Source: Theocolax elegans
Lineage: Eukaryota; Arthropoda; Insecta; Hymenoptera; Cerocephalidae
NCBI GenBank assembly: GCA_026168455.1
Contig: CM047431.1
Coordinates: forward strand, 65,538,668-65,602,667
Reading direction: 5' to 3'
Length of the DNA stretch: 64,000 nt
Part shown: piece after piece, positions 30,201 through 46,410 of the stretch
How the letters are laid out: each line of letters starts with the position of its first letter
Numbering within the stretch: position 1 is the stretch's first letter
The notes under the pieces: generated by a model
What the model was told of the DNA's origin: nothing
Databases searched by the model: none
Seen by the model: the letters and a program-made list of their open reading frames with translations, nothing else
Made by a program: the position numbers and the translations under genes

Positions 30201-33200
30201 ATTGAATTCACATGCATTTATCACGTATAACACGTATAAACCGGCTTAGAAGTCCAAATTGTCAAATTTTTAGATTTCGACCAATACCGGGGGGATTGAA
30301 TTCACATGCATTTTACACGTACAAACACGTATAAACCGGCTAAGAAGTCCGAATTTTCAAATTTTTGAATTAGTTCCATAGCCGAGGGATTGAATTCACA
30401 TGCATTTTTCACGTATAACACGTATAAACTGCTTAGAAGTCCAAATTTACACATTTTAGATTTCGTTCCATAGCCGGGGTTGGAATTCAAATACATTTTA
30501 CACATTTAAACACGTATAGAGACAGGCTAAGAAGTCCGAATTTTCAAATTTTAGATTTTCGTTTCATAGCCGGGGGGGGATACATTCACATGCATTTTAC
30601 ACGTATATACACGGATAAACCGGCTTAGAACTCCAAATTTTCATAGTTTTTAGATTTCGTTCCATAGCCGGGGTGAAGTCAAATACATTTTTACACATAT
30701 AAACACGTATAACCCGGCTAAAAAGTCCTAGTTTTCAAATTTTAGATTTCGTTCCATAGCCGGGGGGATACAATACACATGCATTTTTACACGTATATAC
30801 ACGTAGTAAACCGGCTTTAGAAGGTTCAATTTTCAAATTTTTAGATTTCGTTCCACAGCCGGGGTTGAATTCAAATACATTTTACACATATAAACCGTAA
30901 GACAGGCTAGAAGTCCGATATTCAAATTTTGAGATTTCGTTTCCATAGCCGGGGGGATTGAATTCACATGCATTTTTCACGTATAAACACGTATAAACAG
31001 GCTTAGATGTCCAAATTTTCAAATTTTTAGATTTCGTTCCATAGCCGGGGTTGAATTCAAATACATTTTTACAGATATAAACACGTATAAACCGGCTAAG
31101 AAGGCCGATATTCAAATTTTTAGATTTCGTTCCATAGCCGGGGGGATACAATTCACATGCATTTTACACGTATATACAAGTATAAACGGCTTAGAAGTCC
31201 AAATTTTTAAATTTTTAGATTTCGTTACATCGCCGGGGGATTGAATTCTAATGATATTATACACGTACAAACACGTATAAACCGCTAAGAAGTCCAAATT
31301 TTCAATTTTTAGATTTATTCCATAGCCGGGGGGATTGAATTCACATGCATTACACGTATTACACGTATAAACCGGCTTAGAAATCCAAATTTTCAAATTT
31401 TTAGATTTCGACCATACCGGGGGATTGAATCACATGCATTTTTACACGTCCAAACACGTATAACCGGCTTAGAAGTTCAAATTTTCAAATTTTTAGATCG
31501 TCCAATACCGGGGGATTGAATTCACATCCATTTTTACACATACACACACGTATAAACCGGCTTAGAAGTTCAAATTTTCAAATTTTTAGATTTCGTTCCA
31601 TATTTGGGGTTGAATTCAATACATTTTTACACTATAAACACGTCTAGACAGGCTAAGAAGTCCTAATTTTCAAATTTTTGATTTCGTTCCACAGCCGGGT
31701 TGAATTCAAATGACATTTTACCATATAAACACGTAATAGACCAGGCTAAGAAGTCCTATTTTCAAATTTTATATTTCGTTCCATAGCCGGGGGATTGAAT
31801 TCACATGCATTTACAGTAAAAACTATAAACCGGCTTAGAAGTCCAAATTTTCAAATTTTTAGATTCGTCCATACCGGGGGGATTGAATTCACATGCATTT
31901 TTACACATACAACACGTATAAACCAGTTAAGAGTCCAAATTTTCAAATTTTTAGATTTCCGTTCCATACGGGGGGATTGAATTCACATGCTTTTACACAA
32001 CAAACACGTATAAACCGGCTGAGAAGTCAAATTTCAATTTTTAGATTCGTTCATAGTTGGGTTGAATTCAAATACATTTTACACATATAACACGTATAGA
32101 CAGGCTAAGAAGTCCGATTTTCAAATTTTTAGATTCGTTCATAGCCGGGGGATTGAATTCACATGCATTTTTCACGTATAACACGTGTAAACAGGCTTAA
32201 AGTCCAATTTTCAAATATTTAGATTTCGTTCCATAACCGGGGTTGAATTCAAATACATTTTTACACATAAAACACGTATAACCGGCTTAGAAGTCCAAAT
32301 TTTCAAATTTTTAGATTTCGTCCAATACCGGGGGGATTGAATTCACATGCATTTTTACACATACAAACACGTTATAAAACGGCTGAGATTCAAATTTTCA
32401 AATTTTAAATTTCGTTCCATAGTTGGGGTTGAATCAAATACATTTTTACACATATAAACACGTAATAGACAGGCTAAGAAGTCCTAATTTTCAAATTTTA
32501 GATTTCGTCCCATAGCCGGGGGCGATACAATTCACATGCATTTTTACATGCATATACACGTATAAACCGGCTTAGATGTCCAAATTTTCAAATTTTTAGA
32601 TTTCGTTACATTGCCGGGGGATTGATTCTAATGATATTTTACAACGTACAATCACGTATAAACCAGCTAAGAAGTCCAATTTTCAAATTTTTAAGATTCT
32701 TTCTATAGTCGGGGGGGTTGAATTCACATGCATTTACACGTATAAACACGTATAAACCGGCCGAGAAGTCCGAATTTTCAAATTTTTTAGATTACGTCCA
32801 ATACGGGGGGGATTGAATTCACATGCATTTTTACACGCACAAACACGTATAAACCGGCTTAGAAGTTCAAATTTTCAAATTTTTAGATTTCGTTCCATAG
32901 CCGGGGTTGAATTCAAATACATTTTACACATATAAACACGAATAGACAGGCTAAGAAGTCCGAATATGCAAATTTTGAGATTTCGTTCCATAGCCGGGGG
33001 GATACAATTCACATGCATTTTTACACGTATATACACGTATAAACCGGCTTAGAAGTCCAAATTTTAAAATTTTTAGATTTCGTTACATCGCCGGGGGGAT
33101 TGAATTGTAATGATATTTTACACGTACAAACACGTATAAACCAGCTAAGAAGTCCAAATTTTCAAATTTTTAGATTTCGTTCCATAGCCGGGGGGATTGA

Positions 33201-33465
33201 ATTCACATGCATTTATCACGTATAAACACGTATAAACCGGCTTAGAAGTCCAAATTGTCAAATTTTTAGATTTCGACCAATACCGGGGGGATTGAATTCA
33301 CATGCATTTTTACACGTACAAACACGTATAAACCGGCTAAGAAGTCCGAATTTTCAAATTTTTGAATTAGTTCCATAGCCGGGGGATTGAATTCACATGC
33401 ATTTTTCACGTATAAACACGTATAAACTGGCTTAGAAGTCCAAATTTACACATTTTTAGATTTCG

Positions 33466-36400
33466 TTCCATAGCCGGGGTTGAATTCAAATACATTTTAC
33501 ACATTTAAACACGTATAGACAGGCTAAGAAGTCCGAATTTTCAAATTTTTAGATTTCGTTCCATAGCCGGGGGGATACAATTCACATGCATTTTTACACG
33601 TATATACACGTATAAACCGGCTTAGAACTCCAAATTTTCAAATTTTAGATTCGTTCCATAGCCGGGGTTGAATTCAAATACATTTTTACACATATAAACA
33701 CGTATAACCCGGCTAAAAAAGTCCTAATTTTCAAATTTTAGATTTCGTTCCATAGCCGGGGGGATACAATTCACATGCATTTTTACACGTATATACACGT
33801 ATAAACCGGCTTAGAGGTCCAAATTTTAAAATTTTTAGATTTCGTTACATCGCCGGGGGGATTGAATTCTAATGATATTTTACACGTACAAACTCGTATA
33901 AACCAGCTAAGAAGTCCAAATTTTCAAATTTTTAGATTTCGTTCCATAGTCGGGGGGATTGAATTCACATGCATTTTTACACGTATAAACACGTATAAAC
34001 CGGCTTAGAAGTTCAAATTTTCAAATTTTTAGATTTCGTTACATCGCCGGGGGGATTGAATTCTAATGATATTTTACACGTACAAACACGTATAAACCAG
34101 CTAAGAAGTCCAAATTATCAAATTTTTAGATTTCGTTCCATAGCCGGGGGGATTGAATTCACATGCATTTATCACGTATAAACACGTATAAACCGGCTTA
34201 GAAATCCAAATTTTCAAATTTTTAGATTTCGACCAATACCGGGGGGATTGAATTCACATGCATTTTTACACGTCCAAACACGTATTAACCGGCTTAGAAG
34301 TTCAAATTTTCAAATTTTTAGATTTCGTTCCATATTTGGGGTTGAATTCAAATACATTTTTACACATATAAACACGTATAGACAGGCTAAGAAGTCCATA
34401 TTTTCAAATTTTTATATTTCGTTCCATAGCCGTGGGGATTGAATTCACATGCATTTATCACGTATAAACACGTATAACCGGCTTAGAAGGTCAAATTTTC
34501 AAATTTTTAGATTTCGTCCATACGGGGGGATTGAATTCACATGCATTTTTACACATACAACACGTATAAACCAGTCTGAGAAGTTCAAATTTTCAAATTT
34601 TTAGATTTCGTTCCATAGTGGGGTTGAATTCAATACATTTTACACATATAAACACGTATAGACAGGCTAAGAAGTCCGATTTTCAAATTTTTAGATTTCG
34701 TTCCACAGCCGGGGTTGAATTCAATACATTTTACACATATAAACACGTATAGACAGGCTAAGAAGTCCATATTTTCAAATTTTATATTTCGTTCCATAGC
34801 CGGGGGGATTGAATTCACATGCATTTTATCACGTATAAACACGTATAAACCGGCTTAGAAGTCCAATTTTCAAATTTTAGATTTCGACCAATACCGGGGG
34901 ATTGAATTCACATGCATTTTTACACGTATCCAAACACGTATTAACCGCTTAGAAGTCAAATTTTCAAATTTTAGATATCGTCCAATACCGGGGGGATTGA
35001 ATTCACATCCATTTTTACACATACACACACGATTCGTTCCATATTTGGGTTGAATTCAAATACATTTTTACACATAGAAACACGTATAGACAGGCTAAGA
35101 AGTCCTATTTTCAAATTTTAGATTTCGTTCCACAGCCGGGGTTGAATTCAATGACATTTTACACATATAAACACGTATAGGACAGGCTAAGAAGTCCATA
35201 TTTTCAAATTTTTATATTTCGTTTCCATAGCCGGGGGGATTGAATTCACATGAATTTATCACGTATAAACACGTATAAACCGGCTTAGAAGTCCCAAATT
35301 TTCAAATTTTTAGATTTCGTCCATAACCGGGGGGATTGAATTCACATGCATTTTACACTAAAACACGTATAAACCAGTTAAGAAGTCCAAATTTTCAAAT
35401 TTTTAGATTTCGTCCAATACCGGGGGGATTGAATTCCATGCTTTAACATACAAACACGTATAAACCGCTGAGAGTTCAAATTTTCAATTTTTAGATTTCG
35501 TTCCATATTGGGGTTGAATTCAAATCATTTTTACACATATAAACACGTATAGACAGGCTAGAGTCCGATTTTCAAATTTTTAGATTTCGTTCCATAGCCG
35601 GGGGGATTGAATTCACATGCATTTTCACGTATAAACACGTGTAAACAGGCTTAAAGTCCAAATTGTCAAATATTTAGATTTCGTTCCATACCGGGGTTGA
35701 ATTCAAAGACATTTTTACACATATAACACGTATAAACCGGCTTAGAAGTCCAATTTCAAATTTTTAGATTCGTCCATACCGGGGGGATTGAATTCACATG
35801 CATTTTTCACGTATAAACACGTATAAACTGGCTTAGAAGTCCAAATTTACACATTTTTAGATTTCGTTCCATATCCGGGGTTGAATTCAAATACATTTTA
35901 CACATTTAAACACGTATAGACAGGCTAAGAAGTCCGAATTTTCAAATTTTTAGATTTCGTTCCATAGCCGGGGGGATACAATTCACATTCATTTTAACAC
36001 GTATATACCGTATAAACCGGCTTAGAACTCCAAATTTTCAAATTTTTAGATTTCGTTCCATAGCCGGGGTTGAATTCAAATACATTTTACACATATAAAC
36101 ACGTATAACCCGGCTAAAAAGTCTAATTTCAATTTTTAGATTTCGTTACATAGCCGGGGGGATACAATTCACATGCATTTTACACGTATATACACGTATA
36201 AACCGGCTAGAGGTCCAAATTTAAAATTTTAGATTTCGTTACATCGCCGGGGGGGATTGAATTCTAATGATATTTTACACGTACAAACTCGTATAAACCA
36301 GCTAAGAAGTCCAAATTTTCAAATTTTTAGATTTCGTTCCATAGTCGGGGGGATTGAATTCACATGCATTTTTACACGTATAAACACGTATAAACCGGCT

Positions 36401-39400
36401 TAGAAGTTCAAATTTTCAAATTTTTAGATTTCGTTACATCGCCGGGGGGATTGAATTCTACATGATATTTTACACGTACAAACACGTATAAACCAGCTAA
36501 GAAGTCCAAATTTTCAAATTTTTAGATTTCGTTCCATAGCCGGGGGGATTGAATTCACATGCATTTATCACGTATAAACACGTATAAACCGGCTTAGAAA
36601 TCCAAATTTTCAAATTTTTAGATTTCGACCAATACCGGGGGGATTGAATTCACATGCATTTTTACACGTCCAAACACGTATTAACCGGCTTAGAAGTTCA
36701 AATTTTCAAATTTTTAGATTTCGTTCCATATTTGGGGTTGAATTCAAATACATTTTTACACATATAAACACGTATAGACAGGCTAAGAAGTCCATATTTT
36801 CAAATTTTTATATTTCGTTCCATAGCCGTGGGGATTGAATTCACATGCATTTATCACGTATAAACACGTATAAACCGGCTAGAAGGTCAAATTTTCAAAT
36901 TTTTAGATTCGTCCATACCGGGGGGATTGAATTCACATGCATTTTTTACACATACAAAACACGTATAAACCGGCTGAGAAGTTCAAATTTTCAATTTTTA
37001 GATTTCGTTCCATAGTTGGGGTTGAATTCAATACATTTTTACACATATAAACACGTATAGACAGGCTAAGAAGTCCGATTTTCAAATTTTTAGATTTCGT
37101 TCCACAGCGGGTTGAATTCAAATACATTTTACACATTATAAACACGTATAGACAGGCTAAGAAGTCCATATTTTCAAATTTTTATATTTCGTTCCATAGC
37201 CGGGGGGATTGAATTCACATGCATTTATCACGTATAAACACGTATAAACCGGCTTAGAAGTCCAAATTTTCAAATTTTTAGATTTCGACCAATACCGGGG
37301 GGATTGTAATTCACATGCATTTTTACACGTCCAAACACGTATTAACCGGCTTAGAAGTTCAAATTTTCAAATTTTTAGATATCGTCCAATCCGGGGGGAT
37401 TGAATTACATCCATTTTACACATACACACACGTATATACAACCGGCTTAGAAGTTCAAATTTCAAATTTTAGATTTCGTTCCATATTTGGGGTTGAATTC
37501 AATACATTTTTACACATATAAACACGTATAGACAGGCTAAGAAGTCCTAATTTTCAAATTTTTAGATTTCGTTTCCACAGCCGGGTTGAATTCAAATACA
37601 TTTTACACATATAAACCGTATAGACAGGCTAAGAAGTCCATATTTTCAAATTTTTATATTTCGTTCCATAGCCGGGGGGATTGAATTCACATAATTTATC
37701 ACGTATAAACACGTATAAACCGGCTTAGAAGTCCAAATTTTCAAATTTTTAGATTTCGTCCAATACCGGGGGGATTGAATTCACATGCATTTTTACACAT
37801 ACAAACACGTATAAACCAGTTAAGAAGTCCAAATTTTCAAATTTTTAGATTTCGTCCAATACCGGGGGGATTGAATTCACATGCTTTTACACATACAAAC
37901 ACGTATAACCGGCTGAGAAGTTCAAATTTTCAAATTTTTAGATTTCGTTCCATAGTTGGGGTTGAATTCAAATACATTTTTACACATATAAACAGTATAG
38001 ACAGGCTAAGAAGTCCGATTTTCAAATTTTTAGATTTCGTTCCATAGCCGGGGGGATTGAATTCACATGCATTTTTCACGTATAAACACGTGTAAACAGG
38101 CTTAAAGTCCAAATTTTCAAATATTTAGATTTCGTTCCATAACCGGGGTTGAATTCAAATACATTTTTACACATATAAACACGTATAAACCGGCTTAGAA
38201 GTCCAAATTTTCAAATTTTTAGATTTCGTCCAATACCGGGGGGATTGAATTCACATGCATTTTTCACGTATAAACACGTATAAACTGGCTTAGAAGTCCA
38301 AATTTACACATTTTTAGATTTCGTTCCATAGCCGGGGTTGAATTCAAATACATTTTACACATTTAAACACGTATAGACAGGCTAAGAAGTCCGAATTTTC
38401 AAATTTTTAGATTTCGTTCCATAGCCGGGGGGGATACAATTCACATGCATTTTTACACGTATATACACGTATAAACCGGCTTAGAACTCCAAATTTTCAA
38501 ATTTTTAGATTTCGTTCCATAGCCGGGGTTGAATTCAAATACATTTTTACACATATAAACACGTATAACCCGGCTAAAAGTCCTAATTTTCAAATTTTTA
38601 GATTTCGTTCCATAGCCGGGGGGATACAATTCACATGCATTTTTACACGTATATACAAGTTATAAACCGGCTTAGAGGTCCAAATTTTAAATTTTTAGAT
38701 TTCGTTACATCGCCGGGGGGATTGAATTCTAATGATATTTTACACGTACAAACTCGTATAAACCAGCTAAGAAGTCCAAATTTTCAAATTTTTAGATTTC
38801 GTTCCATAGTCGGGGGGATTGAATTCACATGCATTTTTACACGTATAAACACGTATAAACCGGCTTAGAAGTTCAAATTTTCAAATTTTTAGATTTCGTT
38901 CCAATACGGGGGGATTGAATTCACATGCATTTTTACACGTACAAACACGTATAAACCAGCTAAGAAGTCCAAATTTTCAAATTTTTAGATTTCGTTCCAT
39001 AGCCGGGGGGATTGAATTCACATGCATTTATCACGTATAAACACGTATAAACCGGCTTAGAAATCCACAATTTTCAAATTTTTAGATTTCGACCAATACC
39101 GGGGGATTGAATTCACATGCATTTTTACACGTCCAAACACGTATTAACCGGCTTAGAAGTTCAAATTTTCAAATTTTTAGATTTCGTTCCATATTTGGGG
39201 TTGAATTCAAATACATTTTTACACATATAAACACGTATAGACAGGCTAAGAAGTCCATATTTTCAAATTTTTATATTTCGTTCCATAGCCGTGGGGATTG
39301 AATTCACATGCATTTATCACGTATAAACACGTATAAACCGGCTTAGAAGGTCAAATTTTTCAAATTTTTAGATTTCGTCCAATACCGGGGGGATTGAATT

Positions 39401-40760
39401 CACATGCATTTTTACACATACAACACGTATAAAACCGGCTGAGAAGTTCAAATTTTCAAATTTTTAGATTTCGTTCCATAGTTGGGGTTGAATTCAAATA
39501 CATTTTTACACATATAACACGTATAGACAGGCTAAGAAGTCCGATTTTCAAATTTTTAGATTCGTTCCATAGCCGGGGGGATTGAATTCACATGCATTTT
39601 TCACGTATAAACACGTATAAACAGGCTTAAAGTCCAAATTTTCAAATATTTAGATTTCGTTCCATAACCGGGGTTGAATTCAAATACATTTTACACATAT
39701 AAACACGTATAAACCGGCTAAAAGTCCTAATTTTCAAATTTTTAGATTTCGTCCCATAGCCGGGGGGATACAATTCACATGCATTTTTACATGTATATAC
39801 ACGTATAAACCGGCTTAGATGTCCAAATTTTCAAATTTTTAGATTTCGTTACATCGCCGGGGGGATTGAATTCTAATGATATTTTACACGTACAATCACG
39901 TATAAACCAGCTAAGAAGTCCAAATTTTCAAATTTTTAAGATTCTTTCTATAGTCGGGGGATTGAATTCACATGCATTTTTACACGTATAAACACGTATA
40001 AACCGGCGAGAAGTCCGAATTTTCAAATTTTTAGATTACGTCCAATACGGGGGGGATTGATATCAACATGCATTTTTACACGTACAAACACGTATAAACC
40101 GGCTTAGAAGTTCAAATTTTCAAATTTTTAGATTTCGTTCCATAGCGGGGTTGAATTCAAATACATTTACACATATAAACACGAATAGGACAGGCTAAGA
40201 AGTCCGAATATTTCAAATTTTGAGATTTCGTTCCATAGCCGGGGGATACAATTCACATGCATTTTTACACGTATATACACGTATAAACCGGCTTAGAAGT
40301 CCAAATTTTAAATTTTTAGATTCGTTACATCGCCGGGGGGATTGAATTGTAATGATATTTTACACGTACAAACACGTATAAACCAGCTAGAAGTCCAAAT
40401 TTTCAAATTTTTAGATTTCGTTCCATAGCCGGGGGGATTGAATTCACATGCATTTATCACGTATAAACACGTATAAACCGGCTTAGAAGTCCAAATTGTC
40501 AAATTTTTAGATTTCGACCAATACCGGGGGGATTGAATTCACATGCATTTTTACACGTACAAACACGTATAAACCGGCTAAGAAGTCCGAATTTTCAAAT
40601 TTTTGAATTAGTTCCATAGCTGGGGGATTGAATTCACATGCATTTTTCACGTATAAACACGTATAAACTGGCGTAGAAGTCCAAATTTACACATTTTTAG
40701 ATTTCGGTCCATAGCCGGGGTTGAATTCAAATACATTTTACACATTTAAACACGTATAGA
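33466..40760. repeat. Higher-order block, ~2.4-kb unit in three tandem copies
   Basis: Rare markers repeat at ~2.4-kb spacing. GAACTCCAAATTTTC occurs near 33626, 36027 and 38478. The segments 34248-34442, 36644-36838 and 39107-39301 are the same length and translate identically, with spacings of 2396 and 2463 bp. ACACATTTAAACACG occurs near 33500, 35905, 38360 and 40740. Each unit holds roughly 25 monomers. Small spacing differences come from single-base indels. Confidence 0.8.
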
Positions 40761-43700
40761 CAGGCTAAGAAGTCCGAATTTTCAAATTTTTAGATTTCGT
40801 TCCATAGCCGGGGGGATTGAATTCACATGCATTTATCACGTATAAACACGTATAAACCGGCTTAGAAGTCCAAATTTTCAAATTTTTAGATTTCGACCAA
40901 TACCGGGGGGATTGAATTCACATGCATTTTTACACGTACAAACACGTATAAACCGGCTAAGAAGTCCGAATTTTCAAATTTTTGAATTAGTTCCATAGCC
41001 GGGTATTGAATTCACATGCATTTTTCACGTATAAACACGTAATAAACTGGCTTTAGAAGTCCAAATTTACAATTTTAGATTTCGTTCCATAGCCGGGGTT
41101 GAATTCAAATACATTTTACACATATAAACACGTATAGACAGGCTAAGAAGTCCATATTTTCAAATTTTTATATTTCGTTCCATAGCCGGGGGGATTGAAT
41201 TCACATGCATTTATCACGTATAAACACGTATAAACCGGCTTAGAAGTCCAAATTTTCAAATTTTTAGATTTCCTCCAATACCGAGGGGATTGAATTCACA
41301 TGCGTTCCATAGTCGGGGGGATATAATTCACATGCATTTTTACACGTATATACACGTATAAACCGGCTTACAAGTCCAAATTTTAAAATTTTTAGATTTC
41401 GTTACATCGCCGGGGGGATTGAATTCTAATGATATTTTTTACACGTACAAACACGTATAAACCAGCTAAGTAGTCCAAATTTTCAAATTTTTAGATTTCG
41501 TCCAATACCGAGGGGATTGAATTCACATGCGTTCCATAGCCGGGGGGATACAATTCACATGCATTTTTACACGTATATACACGTATAAACCGGCTTAGAA
41601 GTCCAAATTTTAAAATTTTTAGATTTCGTTCATAGCCGGGGTTGAATTCAAATACATTTTACAGATATAAACACGAATAGACAGGCTAAGAAGTCCAAAT
41701 TTTCAAATTTTTAGATTTCGTTCCATAGCCGGGGGGATTGAATTCACATGCATTTATCACGTATAAACACGTATAAACCGGCTTAGAAGTCCAAATTTTC
41801 AAATTTTTAGATTTCGACCAATACCGGGGGGATTGAATTCACATGCATTTTTACATGTATATACACGTATAAACCGGCTTAGATGTCCAAATTTTCAAAT
41901 TTTTAGATTTCGTTACATCGCCGGGGGGATTGAATTCTAATGATATTTTACACGTACAATCACGTATAAACCAGCTAAGAAGTCCAAATTTTCAAATTTT
42001 TAAGATTTCTTTCTATAGTCGGGGGGATTGAATTCACATGCATTTTTACACGTATAAACACGTATAAACCGGCCGAGAAGTCCGAATTTTCAAATTTTTT
42101 AGATTTCGTCCAATACGGGGGGGATTGAATTCACATGCATTTTTACACGTATATACACGTATAAACCGGCTTAGAAGTCCAAATTTTAAAATTTTTAGAT
42201 TTCGTTCCATAGCCGGGGTTGAATTCAAATACATTTTTACACATATAAACACGTATAAACCGGCTAAGAAGTCCGAATATTCAAATTTTTAGATTTCGTT
42301 CCATAGCCGGGGGATACAATTCACATGCATTTTTACACGTATATACAAGTATAAACCGGCTTAGAAGTCCAAATTTTAAAATTTTTAGATTTCGTTACAT
42401 CGCCGGGGGATTGAATTCTAATGATATTTACACGTACAAACACGTATAAACCGGCTTAGAAGTTCAAATTTTCAAATTTTTAGATTTCGTCCAATACCGG
42501 GGGGATTGAATTCACATGCATTTTTACACATACAAACACCTATAAACAGGCTTAAAAGTCCAAATTTTCAAATTTTTGGTTTCGTTCCATAGCCGGGTAG
42601 AATTCAATACATTTTACACATATAAACACGTATAGACAGGCTAAGAAGTCCATATTTTCAAATTTTTATATTTCGTTCCATAGCCGGGGGATTGAATTCA
42701 CATGCATTTATCACGTATAAACACGTATAAACCGGCTTAGAAGTCCAAATTTCAAATTTTTAGATTTCCTCCAATACCGAGGGGATTGAATTCACATGCG
42801 TTCCATAGTCGGGGGGATATAATTCACATGCATTTTACACGTATATACACGTATAAACCGGCTACAAGTCCAAATTTTAAAATTTTTAGATTTTCGTTAC
42901 ATCGCCGGGGGGATTGAATTCTAATGATATTTTTACACGTACAAACACGTATAAACCAGCTAAGTAGTCCAAATTTTCAACTTTTTAGATTTCGTCCAAT
43001 ACCGAGGGGATTGAATTCATATGCGTTCCATAGCCGGGGGGGATACAATTCACATGCATTTTTACACGTATATACACGTAAAACCGGCTTAGAAGTCCAA
43101 ATTTTAAAATTTTTCGATTTCGTTCATAGCGGCGGTTGAATTCAAATACATTTACAGATATAAACACGAATAGACAGGCTAAGAAGTCCAAATTTTCAAA
43201 TTTTAGATTCGTTCCATAGCCGGGTGGATTGAATTCACATGCATTTATCACGTATAAACACGTATAAACCGGCTCTAGAAGTCCAAATTTTCAAATTTTT
43301 AGATTTCGTACCAATACCGGGGGGATTGAATTCAATGCATTTTTGCACGTACAAACACGCATAAACCGGCTAAGAAGTCCGATTTTTCAAATTTTTGAAT
43401 TAGTTCCATAGCCGGGGGATTGAATTCACATGCATTTTTCACGTAGAAACACGTATAAACCGGCTTAGAAGTCCAAATTTTCAAATTTTAGATTTCCTCC
43501 AATCGAGGGGATTGAATTCACATGCGTTCCATAGCCGGGGGGATACAATTCACATGCATTTTTACACGTTATACACGTATAAACCGGCTTAGAAGTCCAA
43601 ATTTTAAAATTTTTAGATTTCGTTACATCGCCGGGGGGATTGAATTTAATGATATTTTACACGTACAAACACGTATAAACTAGCTAAGAAGAAGTCCAAA

Positions 43701-44910
43701 TTTTCAAATTTTTAGATTTCGTTCCATAGCCGGGGTTGAATTCAATACATTTTTACACATATAAACACGTAAACCGGCTAAAAGTCCAAATTTTCGAATT
43801 TTTAGATTTCGTTCCATAGCCGGGGTGGATACAATTCACATGCGTTTTTACACGTATATACACGTATAAACCGGCTTAGAAGTCCAAATTTTCAAATTTT
43901 TAGATTTCGTTACATCGCCGGGGGGATTGAATTCTAATGATATTTTACACGTACAATCACGTATAAACCAGCTAAGAAGTCCAAATTTTCAATTTTTTAG
44001 ATTTCGTTCCATAGCCGGGGTTGGATTCAAATACATTTTTACACATATAACACGTATAAACGGCCGAGAAGTCCGAATTTTCAAATTTTTTAGATTACGT
44101 TCCAATAACGGGGGGATTGAATTCACATGCAATTTTACACGTACAAACACGTATAAACCGGCTTAGAAGTTCAAATTTTCAAATTTTTAGATTTCGTTCC
44201 ATAACCGGGGTTGAATTCAAAAACATTTTACACCATATAAACACGTATAGACAGGCTAAGAAGTCCGAATATTCAAATTTTGAGATTTCGTTCCATAGCC
44301 GGGGGGATACAATCACATGCATTTTTACACGTATATACACGTATAAACCGGCTTAGAAGTCCAAATTTAAAATTTTTAGATTTCGTTACATCGCCGGGGG
44401 GATTGAATTCTAATGATATTTTACACGTACAAACACGTATAAACTAGCTAAGAAGTCCAAATTTCAAATTTTTAGACTTCGTTCCATAGCCGGGGTTGAA
44501 TTCAAATACATTTTACACATATAAACACGTAAAACAGGCTAAGAAGTCCGAATTTTCAAATTTTTAGATTCGTTCCATAGCCGGGGGGATACAATTCACA
44601 TGCGTTTTTACACGTATATACACGTTAAACGGCTTAGAAGTCCAAATTTTCAATTTTTTAGATTTCGTTCCATAGCCGGGGTTGGATTCAATACATTTTA
44701 ACATATAAACACGTATAGTCAGGCTAAGAAGTCCAAATTTTCAAAGTTTTAGATTTCGTTCTATAGCCGGGGGATTGAATTCCCCATGCATTTTTTCACG
44801 TATCAACACCGTATAATCAGGCGTAGAAGTACAAATTTTCAAATTTTAGATTTCGTTTCATAGCCGGGTGAATTCAAATACATTTTACACGTATAAACAC
44901 GTATAAACCG

Positions 44911-45470
44911 GCTTAGAAGTCCGAATATTCAAATTATTAGATTTCGTTCCATAGCCGGGGGGATACAATTCACATGCATTTTTACACGTATATACACGTA
45001 TAAACCGGCTAATAAGTCCGAATTTTCAAATTTTTGAATTAGTTCCATAGCCGGGGGATTGAATACACATGCATTTTTCAAGTATAAACACGTAAACTGG
45101 CTTAGAAGTCTAAATTTACAAATTTTTAGTTCGTTCCATAGCCGGGGTTGAATTCAAATACATTTTACACATATAAACACGTATAGATAGGCTTAGAAGT
45201 CCGAATATTCAAATTATTAGATTTCGTTCCATAGCCGGGGGGATACAATTCACATGCATTTTTACACGTATATACACGTATAAACCGGCTAATAAGTCCG
45301 AATTTTCAAATTTTTGAATTAGTTCCATAGCCGGGGGATTGAATACACATGCATTTTTCAAGTATAAACACGTAAACTGGCTTAGAAGTCTAAATTTACA
45401 AATTTTTAGTTCGTTCCATAGCCGGGGTTGAATTCAAATACATTTTACACATATAAACACGTATAGATAG
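44911..45470. repeat. 280-bp tandem duplication, identical copies
   Basis: The blocks 44911-45190 and 45191-45470 read identically base for base on inspection. Each holds three monomers, including the rare variants GGCTAATAAGTCC and CAAGTATAAACACG. Identity over three monomers marks a recent unequal exchange or an assembly duplication. Confidence 0.85.
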
Positions 45471-46410
45471 ACTAAGAAGTCCGAATTTTCAAATTTTTAG
45501 ATTTCGTTCCATAGCCGGGGGGATACAATTCACATGCATTTTTACACGTATATCACGTATAACCGGCTTAGAAGTCCAAATTTTCAATTTTTTAGATTTC
45601 GTTCCATAGCCGAGGTGGATTCAAATACATTTTACACATATAAACACGTATAGTGAGGCTAAGAAGTCCAAATTTTCAAAGTTTTAGATTTCGTTCTATA
45701 GCCGGGGGATTGTATTCACATGCATTTTTCACGTATAACACGTATAAACAGGCTTAGAAGTCCAAATTTTCAAATTTTTAGATTTCGTTTCATAGCCGGG
45801 GTTGAATTCAATACATTTTTACACGTATAAACACGTATAAACCGGCTTAGAAGTCCGAATATTCAAATTATTAGATTCGTTCCATAGCCGGGGGGATACA
45901 ATTCACATGCATTTTTACACGTATAACACGTATAAACCAGCTAAGAAGTCCAAATTTTCAAATTTTAGATTTCGTTCCATAGCCGGGGTTGAATTCAAAT
46001 ACATTTTTACACATATAAACACGTATAAACCGGCTAAGAGTCCGAATTTTCAAAATTTTGAATTAGTTCCATAGCCGGGGGATTGAATTCACATGCATTT
46101 TACACATATAACAAGTATAGACAGGCTAAGAAGTCCGAATTTTCAATTTTTTAGATTTCGTTCCATAGCCGGGGTTGGATTCAAATACATTTTTACACAT
46201 ATAAACACGTATAGTCAGGCTAAGAAGTCCAAATTTTCAAAGTTGTAGATTTCGTTCTATAGCCGGGGGATTGAATCACATGCATTTTTCACGTATAAAC
46301 ACGTATAAACAGGCTTAGAAGTCCAAATTTTCAAATTTTTAGATTTCGTTTCATAGCCGGGGTTGAATTCAAATACATTTTTACACGTATAAACACGTAT
46401 AAACCGGCTT

